Made by a program: the position numbers and the translations under genes. From Colias croceus (lineage: Eukaryota > Arthropoda > Insecta > Lepidoptera > Pieridae), in NCBI RefSeq assembly GCF_905220415.1, contig NC_059542.1:4960001-5024000 (forward strand): a stretch of 64,000 nt of DNA, written 5' to 3'. The notes beneath the pieces were generated by a model. That model saw only the letters and a program-made list of their open reading frames with translations. It was not told the origin of the DNA and did not search any database. Of this stretch, positions 49,051-61,625 are shown piece by piece (positions within the stretch are counted from its first letter, which is position 1; every line of letters starts with the position of its first letter).

Positions 49051-49761
49051 ATAGGATTATTGTTTTTAATATTAAATCTACTATGAAGTCATAAAATTCT
49101 TCGAACCCGTCGACACCCTTCACAAAAAAACATATATGTACACGAAACATAATATACACAAAGTCAGAAACTTTAAATATTTATAATATCTTTGTTTTTT
49201 GATTGGCTCTATTGCTTGCAGTAATATTAATTCAAAGTAATAACCTAAATAGGTACTGAATATAATTTAGAAATCGTATTATTTAGATTTCAGCTCTATC
49301 TATCGGTATTGGCATGAAACAAGCAAATTCATAGTTTAATTCCTGCTGATGCTTATAGGAAAAGCGAATAAAATTACCCTCATGAGCAATGATTTTAAGT
49401 TCTTATTTTTTACATAGATGACGCTCTAATATATTCAAGAATGTATTTATTTTTCTTCGGTTGTAATAATTCGTCAACGGTTAGTGAAAAGGTATGAAAA
49501 AAGCTTATAAATTTTGTTAGTGCATTTAGCATTAAATTGTGAATCATTATTAAATTTTTATAACAACATTACTATATTATTAAAATTTTAAAACAGATTT
49601 AGATGGCAATGGTATTTACCATTAATTAATTATTATTTATTGAAATGTGAGAGATACAGTTGTTTTATAAATGAAAGTAAGATATTGTGTTTAAGTATAC
49701 CTACCTACGTTCGCGTTGTGACAAAAGCTTTACCCACCTTTTATGTTAGATATTTTATTTA

Positions 49762-49920
49762 ACTAGCTTACCGCCTGCGGCTTCGCCCGCTTTGTCTAAA
49801 ACCTAATAAATTATATACTAAAACCTTCCTCTTGAATCACTCTATCTATTTAAAAAAACCGCATCAAAATCCGTTGCGAAGTTTTAAAGATTTAAGCATA
49901 CAAAGGGACATAGGGACATA
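49762..49920 (-). mobile_element. Helitron-like (Lep1-type) repeat, diverged
   Basis: ACTAGCTTACCGCCTGCGGC followed by TTCGCCCGC is the hairpin end. The interior (AAATCCGTTGCGAAGTTTTA) is a different subfamily. Short repeats follow to about 49970 (GGGACATA twice; an AAAGCGACTTT segment twice). Confidence 0.55.
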
Positions 49921-52900
49921 GGGCTGTCCCTTGAAAGCGACTTTCTCTGTAGAAAGCGACTTTGTTTTATACTATGTAGTGATTATTTATACAGGATATA
50001 TATACCTACCTATTAATAGATTGAATACAGAGAGAATTCAAAATTTAAGTTTCTTAAATAAATTGATATTAAAATTTTAGATTTACCACAAACACTAATA
50101 AATGACTTAAATGTTTTATTCTTCAGAATACGGAGAAATCTCGTGCATAAATTAATAATGTCGTCAAAATCTACCAATATATAAAATATTTTGATGTGAA
50201 TCCATAAAATACTTGAATTTTTTAGAACTGTGTAGGTTTTGTACTGCGTAGGTATGAGCCGACATCTTTTTCTTATTATTTTTGTTCAATCACTATTTTA
50301 TTACACCCACGACCCACATCGAACGTTAAGAAAATATTTTCTGTTTTTATTTAAAATAATTTTTATTTACTCAATGGTTTTTTATTATTTTGCTCTGTTA
50401 ATAGAGTCTAACCTGTGATTTATGTTAAAAGGTAAATTATAACAGTTAAGTTAAATATGTAGATAATATAAAACATAAGTTTCATTTCTATAGAATAATT
50501 TTCTTTAGTGTGTTCAGACTTTATTATGAATTTAAACTTTATACTCTACGTGCTGAGTTACTAAATTCTCGAAAAAGTTAAACAGCATGCATGAAATTAT
50601 ATTTTGTCTTCATATAATATTATATTTCCTATTCTATGAAACTGTATAAAAAAGGTTAAATGAACGAACTGAAATGTACACATTCCTAAAACATTTCTGG
50701 GCTCTCACGTAGATAGGTAATTGACATAATTGCTACAAATAATAATTCTTTGTTAATGCTCTTCGCTTTCCAGAAATGAGTTGCCTTATTTTCTCAGGGC
50801 ATAAGACATAAATGAAAATTACTTAACTTACTTTACCAAACAAACATTTTTTAATAATTAGTATCTTATTAAAATACGATAGTTAAATTTTTTGTTTTAT
50901 AGCATTTATTGATATGTTTTGAAAGAATTAACAAATAAATCATGTATTAGTAACACCATTATTTGTTACATACATTAATAACCCTGGCTCCTAACATAGT
51001 AAAGTAGAAATCTCAAAAACTTTTTGTTTACATTTAAGACGTAACAATTTAAGCTCACCCTTAGAGATTTGTAACATCCTTAGAACATCGTTTATCTTTT
51101 GTTACGTTTACATGTTACGTAACGCGATGCACGTTCAGACAACATTAAAGTGTTTTCTTTTGATATTTGCTGTGATAAACTTGAGGAAAGTCCTGTTTTA
51201 GTTAGGAGATTCAAGCAAACGCGGCTAACGTAATTTAGAACACTTTTGCTCGTGTAAGCGGAAAATATATTCCGACTGACCTGTATTTACTGCATTATAG
51301 TGATTTTATTACTATTCAGGTGATATTAAATTTTCAATATTCTTCTCTATTTATTTGAATTAAATATTTATGAGCGTAAAATATTATTGATAGAGTATTT
51401 CTATGAAAGTAGCCAATTTTTGGTATAATATATGACGTCTAAAATCACTTAAATCCTACAGATTCTAAGCACAGTTTGTAAGTTTTCTTCTTATTTCCTT
51501 TTCTAACATGATACATTTTAAAACTCTTTGCAATAGTCAGGTTTAAACCAAACATATCTCGTATAATCAATTCTGAAACTGTTAAAGGATTTAATCCATC
51601 TATCTATAATAACATTGTCCAGTGTTTGTTTGTATAAGCTTGTAAGTCAGAACTCGGCTAAAAGCCATGATAGCACTTTGAACTATGTCCAACCATTTGT
51701 TTGTGAAGTTTGAAACAAAGAAGTGACGTGGTCATGAACTGTTCACTAATTGACTATTTCTCTTTTATACTGGCTTAGTGGTTTTATGTAAAGTTGGACG
51801 CTTTTGAATAAAGTTGTTGAGGAATAATGATTGTTACTTTGTAATTATTCATTTATTTTATTTCCAATATTTTTACCTAATACAATAATAGATAAAAAAT
51901 ATAATACAAAATTGAATATTCAGCTGTATTTGAGGTAGGCTACTTGAAGTACCTACGGATCACCAGATCTAAACCATCCACATAACAATATAATAAAATC
52001 ATTAGACTTAGCGTAATGTATTTCATAGGTACACAAAATATTGTTTGATTAGGTACTACTCAATTTCTATATTTGGTAAATATGCATTTCCATCTTTTAG
52101 CTAGAGACTCTGGGAAAACTAAAATATAATGTTTTATATATTATTTAGATAGGTAATAATTCCATTTATGGTTTTAAAATGATATCTCATACAACATAGA
52201 AATCAATTTTGTAATAGCACTTTAATATACTTGGAATGAAGCCAAAACCGATTTTATGATTCTAACAAGAGTCGGATATGTTTTTAAACTGGTGAATCTT
52301 GCTTAAAGTAGATACGTGGAAGCCTCTTAGGAATGATAGGTACTGGTTAAATAACTTATTAAGAGTCTAAATAGGTTTTAAGATTATTTATATTACATTT
52401 ATAATGAAAGTACTTCTATAATAGGTACCAACCTATGTCGGTTAAATAATATAAAACGAGGACGTTTTTATAAATTCTTTTCTAAACCACTCTAAACCAA
52501 ATGAATGTGTTATATGAATGGTCCGTTCAAAGCGGTTATACCCGGGCAGAGCATCTGCAAAATTTTATTAGCTAACAGGAATTAAAAGGAAAAACGTAAG
52601 CGTTCGCGGAACGATACGTCTCCCCAACGTGACATGTTCTGGGAAGTATAACAAGGAAGACAAAGAAAATAGCACATTGTGTACCGTCAGCACGAATCTT
52701 CAATAGGCTTCTTTATGCACTGTGACATTAGGTGGCATTGACTGGAATACTCCCGAGAGATCAAACCAGAGGTGGCGATTCAATTGCCGACGTACACAAA
52801 CATAGACAAACATCCGTATGGATGAAAATGTGTGTTTTTTTAATTCTAATGCTGTTTTAACTGCTTTTACATAAACTTTTCCAGCTAGTGCGTGATCTTA

Positions 52901-55900
52901 AGTAGCCAGATTGGCTACTATCCACTTTCCATTTATGCAGTTTCATACTTTTTAATTCTTTTCAAATTGGCGATCAAACGAGTCATCGAAACAAATATAC
53001 GTGTATCTGACAGCTGATGCTTTCACGGTAATGCCGATAATCCGATTTGAATGGAATTTGGCATGTAGATAGAGATCAAACGGGCTTTATTTTAATTCGC
53101 CTCTATGGTGGCAAATCCCCGTAAGAATAACTTATATATATTATAATAATAATAATATTTTTATTGGAACTTTTTTCCACATTTTTTTGTAAGCATGTGT
53201 ACCTTAATATTACATTTGATATGCATCAACTCTTCCTCGGTCAACATGATGGATTATTAGGAGAGCTGTGCTGTTAATCAGTTTTTATCAAGTCTCTACA
53301 AAAAAAACATAGTTGTCACACACATTGATTTCAAAGTCGAAAATAACAAACAAAAAAAAAGAGACAACAATTTATGTTTAATCGTTTTGTTTGGAATATT
53401 ATAGAAATTATCCTAAATGATGTAAAATATAATGACGTGTTCGTAATCCGTTAAAAAGTCTAAAATTCTAAATGTACAACGGATTTAAATTTATTTAAGT
53501 ATATGAATAACTAATCAAATCAAAGGATACCTTCTGATTATTTATTTGATTTTATTAATCAATAACAATAAATCATGAATCGTATAATTTATTAGTCGTT
53601 CAAAATTCGTGTTTTATAGATTGTCATATTGTCGTAGCGACTCGCGAACATAAATGGGTATTACTTGATATTTTGACTTAATGTCGAGGGCTTCGGACGA
53701 GGGTCTTTGAATTCACCTTTACTATTGTTTAACATTTGGGTATTATTTAAGATTAATTGCCAGTAGCGTCGTTAATAACTGAACTTCTTCACGACACTTC
53801 TATGGAGCTGTTTGCTTTCGAGTTAAAGCAAAATATCATTGACAAAGATGCCTATAATGTACATTATATCAATGTCAATAACATTATGAGTTTTCTGAAG
53901 GAAATATCATATAGAGGGCACTTTGAACACGTTTTATAATCACGTTTAATAAACGTTGAGGATGCGATTTTATGACTCGCATAAATAACACCAGTAGAAG
54001 GGTAAGAAAAAATAATTGGTCTTTTAATAAATTATCCTTGTGAACATAACATAATGAAAATGAAAAAAATATATTAGCTTCTTTGCTTTAGTTTTATTCA
54101 TTATGTTCTAATTGTATTTGCTCATAGGAGATAAGAAAAAATAAAATTATTCATAATCATTAATCACATGCGAGGAATCTGCAATAATAATATTATGTAT
54201 CTCATATACATATTTTATATGTATTTTGTGTGTCATTGACCTGTAGTATTATTTAAAAAACTACAAAAGCGACAGCTGAGATTTTATTGTTCAAGTCAAT
54301 GATTATAAAACATAATTCGTACTTAAACGTAGCGATACAAGCCAGTAAGTAGGCCTACTGGTTTGAAACCCTTATACCTTTATAATTATCCTTTAATTTC
54401 ATACAATTAAAAGTAAGAGACATCAGTGGAATTAGAGTAAAATTTTTATCTTAAAAATCTACAAACCTCAACCCATTCTGAAAAGCGCGTATAACAGTAA
54501 ATAAACCAAATAGAAAACTGATATGTGACTCAAAAGGCGGGTTTTTAATATTTTTGTACTTGAAATACCCAGTATTTAATATCCAACTGTATTTGTGTTC
54601 CTAAGTTCGGATAGAGCGTGTATGTAGATTTGAATCAAACGGCTTGTTATGCAAATATACAGACCATTTGAACTAGAACGAACGGATGATCAAAGGCAAA
54701 TGCAATAATATTTAAAACTTTGTATTGGTTTGAAATACCATTTCAAATATGAAGTTTATTTAATTAAAGTATTGGAATGGTGATTCTTTCTCTGTCAAGC
54801 ATTATAAAATGAAGCTTTAGGGTCTTGCAGATAAATATTTAAAACAATTAAGCTGTATTTGTTTGTGTTGTTGAATATTCAGGTCTCAATGACTACAGAT
54901 TTAAATGGAAAATCTCTTTTTGAGCTATATAATCCATTTATCAGGGAATACTATATTACATCACGCTTCGACCATTAGGAGCGGAGCATCAATGAAAAAT
55001 GTTGCAATATACGGATAAAAATATTCCATTTGACAGCAGATAAAGTTGCGTGTATTAGCTACATATATTTTGATATGAAAATTATACTATGAGATCCCAA
55101 AATGTGATAATTAATTATTCTCATTATAAGTTCAGTGATTATGAGTCAATTTTTCAATCCATCCATTTCTTATTCGATGAATATAGTACAAACAAGTTAC
55201 AACCATTTCAAAAATGTGTTACTTGCCCGTTTGACATTTTACAAGTGACATCTTATATTATTGTGAATACTTTAATCGGCCCTAAAATTAGAAATTTGTC
55301 CTTTTAACTAAAATTCCTACCTACTTCGGAACAGTAGTAAAATAGGTAAATAACTTTATTCATCTACATATTCCACGAGATTTATAAGCAATGTTTTGCG
55401 GTTACTGTTATAAGTTATGATCGTTCCTTCCTTCCAAAAAGGGTCTAAAATTAAATTATAACTTTTTGATAGATCGCCACGTTTTGTGGTAGGACATAGC
55501 ATATGATTCTTTTGCAATTTTTCAGCCAACAGATTTGTATATATCAAACAAATTATTATTAGTTTACCTCTAATAGCAATTGATCAAAATGAAATAAAAA
55601 ATTGATATATTAAAAATGTTTATTTCTTCTGTGATGCCGTTTCATCGTATCTTTTATTCCCTAGCGAACCTTAACGCGTTGATACCTAAGTTTATTGGCG
55701 AATAAATATAAATGAAAAATGAACTTATACAGTAGGTATTTAAATGTTTGTAACGGGTTAAAAGCATTAGGTACGTCAACAAGTTGTCGTATAGAATTGA
55801 AAAAAAAAATGTTATTTCCAACTGATTATTTTCTACAGAGAAATTTTCCAATATTAATTTAATTAGATAAAACACATTTTATTAATAAAACTTACCATAC

Positions 55901-57019
55901 ACCAGGTATTTCTGTACTGAATATTAAACAAAATATTTACTATTTAATTCCAATATAATTTAAAAACATTAAAAATAAATTCGAATCAACGTATTCTTGA
56001 AACTAATTTATTTGATTGAGCTTTCAAAGATCGGTTCGCCAATTGAGCTGTGATTGCGAAAAAGATAGGTTAAATTGAACGCTGTTAATAGACCTGCCAT
56101 TGGTGTTTAATTTTCGCAGCATGTTTCCACCGAAACGTTTTACTGAGATACAAAATATTATCCTTTAACGCCCAGGTATTTTGTGCGATGTGTGGAACGA
56201 ATTATTTATTATAGAGTTATTTACTCGTATTTCTTTTTATCTTGGGAAATTTACTTTGAAATAATTATTGCAAAAATATATTACAATAATTAATAGCTAG
56301 CTTCAATAATTAATTGTTACTTGTTCGCTATTCATAAGCGGGAAATTTCATTTAAATATAAAAATAAAACAGGTCATAATCACAATTTTTTTGTATATTT
56401 GTAAGCAGAACATTTCGAATTACTTAAATAAATATAAATACTCATAAATATATCACAATTTTTTCGAAGTCAAAAAGCTAAAAAGTTCAAAGAGATGTTC
56501 GATTCCCGATTAAGGAACATAGCTAAAATGTTTTATTTTCGTACCAAATAGTTGTTGGTTGTGACTTGTGTAAAACATTCTAGAATTTTCTAGACAGCAT
56601 AGGAATTAAGTCTGTTTGTATATACATAAAGTTTTGTGCAATACATTGCTTGTTTGAAAGCCACTGAAATCCAGGTGGACACAACTATGAATAGATAACA
56701 AGCAAAACTGCTTTTTGTTGTATACGATAATTCCATCAGGTACATTTAGTAAATAGTCAGCCAGCTTATAGAGTCCCAAGAGCAACACATTGTACATATT
56801 TAATTTGTGTTTTCAGCAAATTGAATTACAAATTCTATGTTATTACATGTTTAAGAAGGTTCATTCAAGATCAACAAGCGTGTTTTCCTAATAAGAATTC
56901 TTGTTATAAATAGTTCTTTACTCTAGTTGTAAATTTCTTATTACTTCAAAATAAATAAAATTAAAAAAGTAAAGCACGATCTATCATTTCATTTCATCTT
57001 AGTATTAGTATTATTATTT

Positions 57020-57204
57020 ACTAGTGGTCCGCCCCGGCTTCGCCCGTGGTACATATTTCGCAATAAAAGGTAGCCTATGTCCTTTCTCGGGTATCAAAAT
57101 ATCTCCATACCAAATTTCATGCAAATTGGTTCAGTAGTTTAGGCGTGATTAAGCAACAGACAGACAGACAGACAGAGTTACTTTCGCATTTATAATATTA
57201 GTAT
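57020..57204 (-). mobile_element. Helitron-like (Lep1-type) repeat, GGTCCGCCCCGG subfamily
   Basis: The plus strand begins ACTAGTGGTCCGCCCCGGC, contains a (CAGA)n microsatellite at about 57157-57174 and ends TTCGCATTTATAATATTAG. This is a well-preserved copy. Confidence 0.75.
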
Positions 57205-58261
57205 GGATTCCCAATCTCACACCAAACAAAATCTATTTATTATCAGCTGATAGAGAACGTTCAACTCTAAAGGGTAAAACAAGTTTTTCGTAATAAACTT
57301 GTTTTCGGACAATTTTATACTTGAGCCGCATTATTTCTATACTAAGTCATTTCAAATGTGTTTATTATTATGAATAATTGAGTGATTGAATTAATGCGTA
57401 AATAATGAATTATTTTCTTTATTAATTTACTAGTATTTTATACTTTGTATTGATAACTCTTGATGAAACTGCATTTTTCATAGTTAAGATTTTTTAATAA
57501 ATAACTATTTGTAACAAAACAACTTGTCAATGCTTACGTAATACGTAGGTATTATGGAAGCAAAATAAACAACCTTTTATTTTAAATTTCATACAAAAAC
57601 TGTAAAAAAGCTGACGGTTGCGCTTTAATTGTTTTTCGTACACATTTCGTGTACCAACTATGTAGCTGCAGTTTGTGAGAGTCACCTGAACAAATGTTAA
57701 ACTGTGGTTTAAAATGTTTATTTTTCTCTAAAAAGTATTCTATTCGTTTTGCATACTGTTCACAGTTGAGCCTTTGTGGAAACATTAGGTTTTTATAGCT
57801 ACTTAGCATCTGCTTAGTGAAAAAAAATATGTCAGTTTAGCAAAAGCTAAAAGTTTAAGTAGTTTTTGTACTAATTAAGTCATTGAGCTTTGGTTTTAAA
57901 CCAAAGCAAAAGACCAAAGAAGTCAAGGGTAATTCTCGTTGTACTAATGTAATTCGTGGTGTTGTCTTCGTAAAACTCGTTGGAATTAACTTTAAAATAA
58001 ACATAATGTATTTATTTTATACCAATATATTCCGGTATGGATTTATTATAAAATGAAATTTTTATTCATTTTAGAAATAAAAATACTCGTGATCAAATTT
58101 TATTATATTATGAATATTAATTATAAAGCATTTGAATGCCATAAAATCAAAAATATCAAATTCAATAAAAATACTGTTAAATATTGAATTGTGTTTTAAA
58201 AGAATTATATAAATATTGTTGTGTTGCTAATAAGGTAAAAAAAACTACAAATTAATACTTA

Positions 58262-58271
58262 TTTATTTATT
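58262..58271 (-). terminator. Poly(A) signal of MINPP-like gene A
   Basis: On the minus strand, overlapping AATAAA hexamers lie about 100 nt beyond the stop codon at 58368. They are a plausible cleavage and polyadenylation signal giving a short 3' UTR. Confidence 0.5.
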
Positions 58272-58367
58272 TCGTTATATAACCTACATACACAGCACTG
58301 ATACGACACAATCAGTAAAAGATTTAGGGCAGATATTCACAAAAAATGAGGTCCACAATGAACGAGT

Positions 58368-60986
58368 TCAATTTGTTTTCGACTTCAATTCCTGCCAAGA
58401 ACACACGCCGTCTCCACATAACGATCTTATAGGCTCCTCGTTCATGTAGAAAACAACGCTGTAGTCATCTTCCTGGCTTTCACTTTTACATCTGCAAATT
58501 TAATTGTTATATAGATTAATAGTTAATTAAATTAAAAAGAATTTAAAATGGAGCTTTACTATTGTGGCTTTAAATTTTTCAAGAGAACGGAACAAAATTT
58601 CAAACGGAAATTAACTTTAGTAGGACCCAAATATACCGCATACCTACATAAATAATGTATTATGAGAGATTATTTGAGATATTAAGTAATTAGCTCTACC
58701 AAACAATTTTAAACATCCAACTATAATTAGAACAGCGAGTTTATGAAAAATGAGTAATTTTAAATTTGAGAGAAATTTTTAAATGTGGTAAGAAGCTTTA
58801 AAAATATCATAGAGTGCTTTAATTTTTAATACGCTCCAGCGAGTTCGTAATCCTTATAATTTTAACAAAATACTCTTTGCACCGACCTGTGTAATACTGC
58901 TAAGAAATTTCCTGAATACACGGACATAACACTGGTCCTCCATTTTCTCTCTGGGTCTCTTTGTGTGCCTGTTAACGGGCTGTTATCTTTAAACAGACCA
59001 AGCGCGGTGTAAATTTGTTCTAGAGTATCTGTATAAGTAACATACGACACGAACTTCTTCCCTTCCCCGAGTTTGACCTTCTCGAAATTTCCAAAAAGGT
59101 CCGCCAAAGGCACACCTCCCAAAAGTGCGCTGACGGGAGATCCGTAACCATTTGAATAGAAATGTCTCAAGTCTTCTTCATATTCCAAAACTTGCAAGTC
59201 GTCTTTCGTGAAGAGTGCACACCAGGGACTCGCCTTGCCGTCGATCCCCGACCACGTGTAGCGACACAGATTATACAAAGCCGTAACGTTGTCATCTGTG
59301 AGAACATAATCGATCCCGGTTCGACGCTGAATACGATCCTTAACCTACATACAAAGAAACGTTTATGTATCTAGAATGTATATAGAAGTCTAAAACACAT
59401 TTGTACATAAAATTGTGAAGCACTGTTGTTATTAAAATAATAAAATTTATTTTTTTATTTCATTAAGAAGGCAGTACCATTACTTTTTATTTTGAACATA
59501 CTTACAACAAGATAGTCTGATGTGTTTAGATATTTACTCATTTCTACGTCCAAGACCACATTATTTTTCGTAGACTTTTCACTAGTAGCTGACGGCTGAA
59601 ATAAAATGAAATTTTAATATATATCATGAACTTAAATTTAATTTATTCAGACATAAAAATTAATCAATCTTTTAATGTTGCTTACAGCAATATCATCATA
59701 TCCCGTTTTGGGCTTATCAATGGCGACATTTTTAAGTCCCAATCCTTTGACAAATTCCTTTAAACTATTTTCGAACCATTTGCCATTCGCAGATCTAAAT
59801 GTTGAAGTACTTGTTTGTACATCATTCAAAATATCAGGGAACGCTTCCCTTAAGCGTTTCCCCAGAAATAGCATTTCTTTGCGACCCTCATCAGTTATAT
59901 CCTCCTTGTTCTCAAACATTTTGCCGTCAAATTCCCAATTGCGTAAATTTTCCACATCTTGAGCGCATAATGAACTGTGTCCCTTTTCGTAACTCGAAAA
60001 TATGTATTTTCTAAGAGATACTGCTTCTTTCATAGCTCTACCGGTAGTCAGATCGGGATATGTTTTACCATGTCTGTATATTCCCCAGACACTTACAGGT
60101 TCACAACCTAAAAAAATGTAGTATTTTTATTTTTGTTCGACAAGGCAGAATATTTGCATTTTTATTTTATGGATTCACATAACAGTAAATAAAATGGATT
60201 GCAAAAATTAATTTGCATTGCGATTTCGAACGATTTGTTTGTTTATGACAATATGATATTTATGATGTTCGCAACTACTCGTATATTAAAATCAAAGTAT
60301 ATGTACGAGAGACAAATTCTAAGACAAATCGAGTAATGATTGCAAATAAGACTTATCTATTAATAGATATTATAACAATATGCTCAGTTTCAATATCGTT
60401 CGCAGGGTTCGGTTTCACGTTTTGATAACTGAGACTTTGATTAATTTAGATCCGACCAGATACCGACCCAAACTTAATTTTAGCGACTTGTCATTTCGAG
60501 AAACTAATTTACTAATACTAATTTGCAGCAAGACATAGTAAGATATAAATAAACTATTCAACTGAATACTAACAGTCAGAGCTTGGGAAAAATGATGAAA
60601 AGTGCATGAAAAGTGCATGAGTTATATTTTGATTAAAAAATCCATTTATTTTTTTAAACGAATTAACCACATTCGAAGGATAAAAAACAGATATACTTAC
60701 CTTACAATTTAATTTAAATACCGACTTGATTTTCAATATCAAAGTCGATTTTTGAAATCTAAGAATTTTATATATAGCAGAAAAGTTTCAAGTTATGAGA
60801 TACTCAACTTCATTGAATCTTACCTTCTAATTTGACTACTGAGTCGCGTATATCACCTCTTACTAAATTATAAGGCGTTTCACTCGATAAATATTTGTAT
60901 GGACATCCCGTATTCCAGTAACAATAGTAGGAAATTACAGAATTAACGAAGCAACAAAGGAGCAAATTTAATAAAATTATCTTCAT
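58368..60986 (-). CDS. MINPP-like secreted protein A, complete, five exons, catalytic motifs altered
   Basis: Member of the multiple inositol polyphosphate phosphatase branch of histidine acid phosphatases, which remove phosphates from InsP6/InsP5 in secretory or extracellular compartments. Minus-strand exons: 60986-60824, 60107-59686, 59595-59506, 59344-58887 and 58491-58368, giving 418 residues; animal MINPPs are usually somewhat longer. Residues 1-19 form a signal peptide (MKIILLNLLLCC...). The active-site motif at 66-72 reads RHGKTYP, so the second Arg of RHGxRxP is Thr. The region equivalent to the catalytic HAE, residues 329-331, reads Tyr-Thr-Asp. Other family landmarks remain: SPWCALF (264-270), EYEEDLRHFY (279-288) and a C-terminal CGDGVCSW segment. 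Introns are GT-AG; the last donor (GTCGGT at 58886) is weak but phase-compatible. Exon 3 lacks the Cys-Pro segment present in the neighbouring paralogue. There is no KDEL-like tail, so secretion is likelier than ER retention. It is probably a pseudophosphatase or has changed function. Confidence 0.88.
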
Positions 60987-61625
60987 CTTGATTTTATTAT
61001 GAGATGTCTAACTCTGAGAGCGCATAATCTTGAAATGGAAGCCTCACCATTAGTATTCGATTTGAGAAACTAATGTAAAATAAAAACAAATATTTATCGC
61101 TGGTTATAAATTTAGTGGATAAGAGGATCGGCAAAAAAACACTTGAAATGCATAAATTAGTTTATTAAGTATAAACTTGACTAGGTTCAAGGACAAGTCG
61201 TACAGAATTATAATCGCTTGAAAGAGAGTTGACGAACCGGTAGATTGCTTTCGTCTCTTATAAGTCCATTATTTCTTCGTCGTTTATCATCGGTTCTATG
61301 TGTATTACAACCTCTTTTGAACACAAAGGAAAATCATAAAAGCAATCGTCGCAAAAAAGTATGAATTATTGTTACAAGTAAGTTTTGAAGAATTATATTT
61401 TACTTATATAATAATATTATGAGTCTCCCGTTGATGTCTCCTCTTCAAGTGTGCTTTTAAATCCAGGCTTTTTGAAAGCTCTATTATTTCTTAATTTTCA
61501 ACTTGCGAAATGTTACTCGCATTGGAGAAAACAACTAAAGCTATTATTGGATGAGTTTATACTTTGATACAAATTAAGCTTCTCTCACAATTCTTCAGGT
61601 CGTCGTTTTTCAAAACAGACATATT

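Larger units (their letters stand above)
48263..58261. other. Intergenic DNA between Rab3 and the MINPP-like pair
   Basis: Ten kilobases of AT-rich sequence with the listed repeats at 48813, 49762 and 57020 and a decayed Lep1-type stretch near 54890-54990. Small frames (for example 53757-53939 and 55089-55307) have no domains or codon signal. Nothing else was recognised. Confidence 0.5.
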
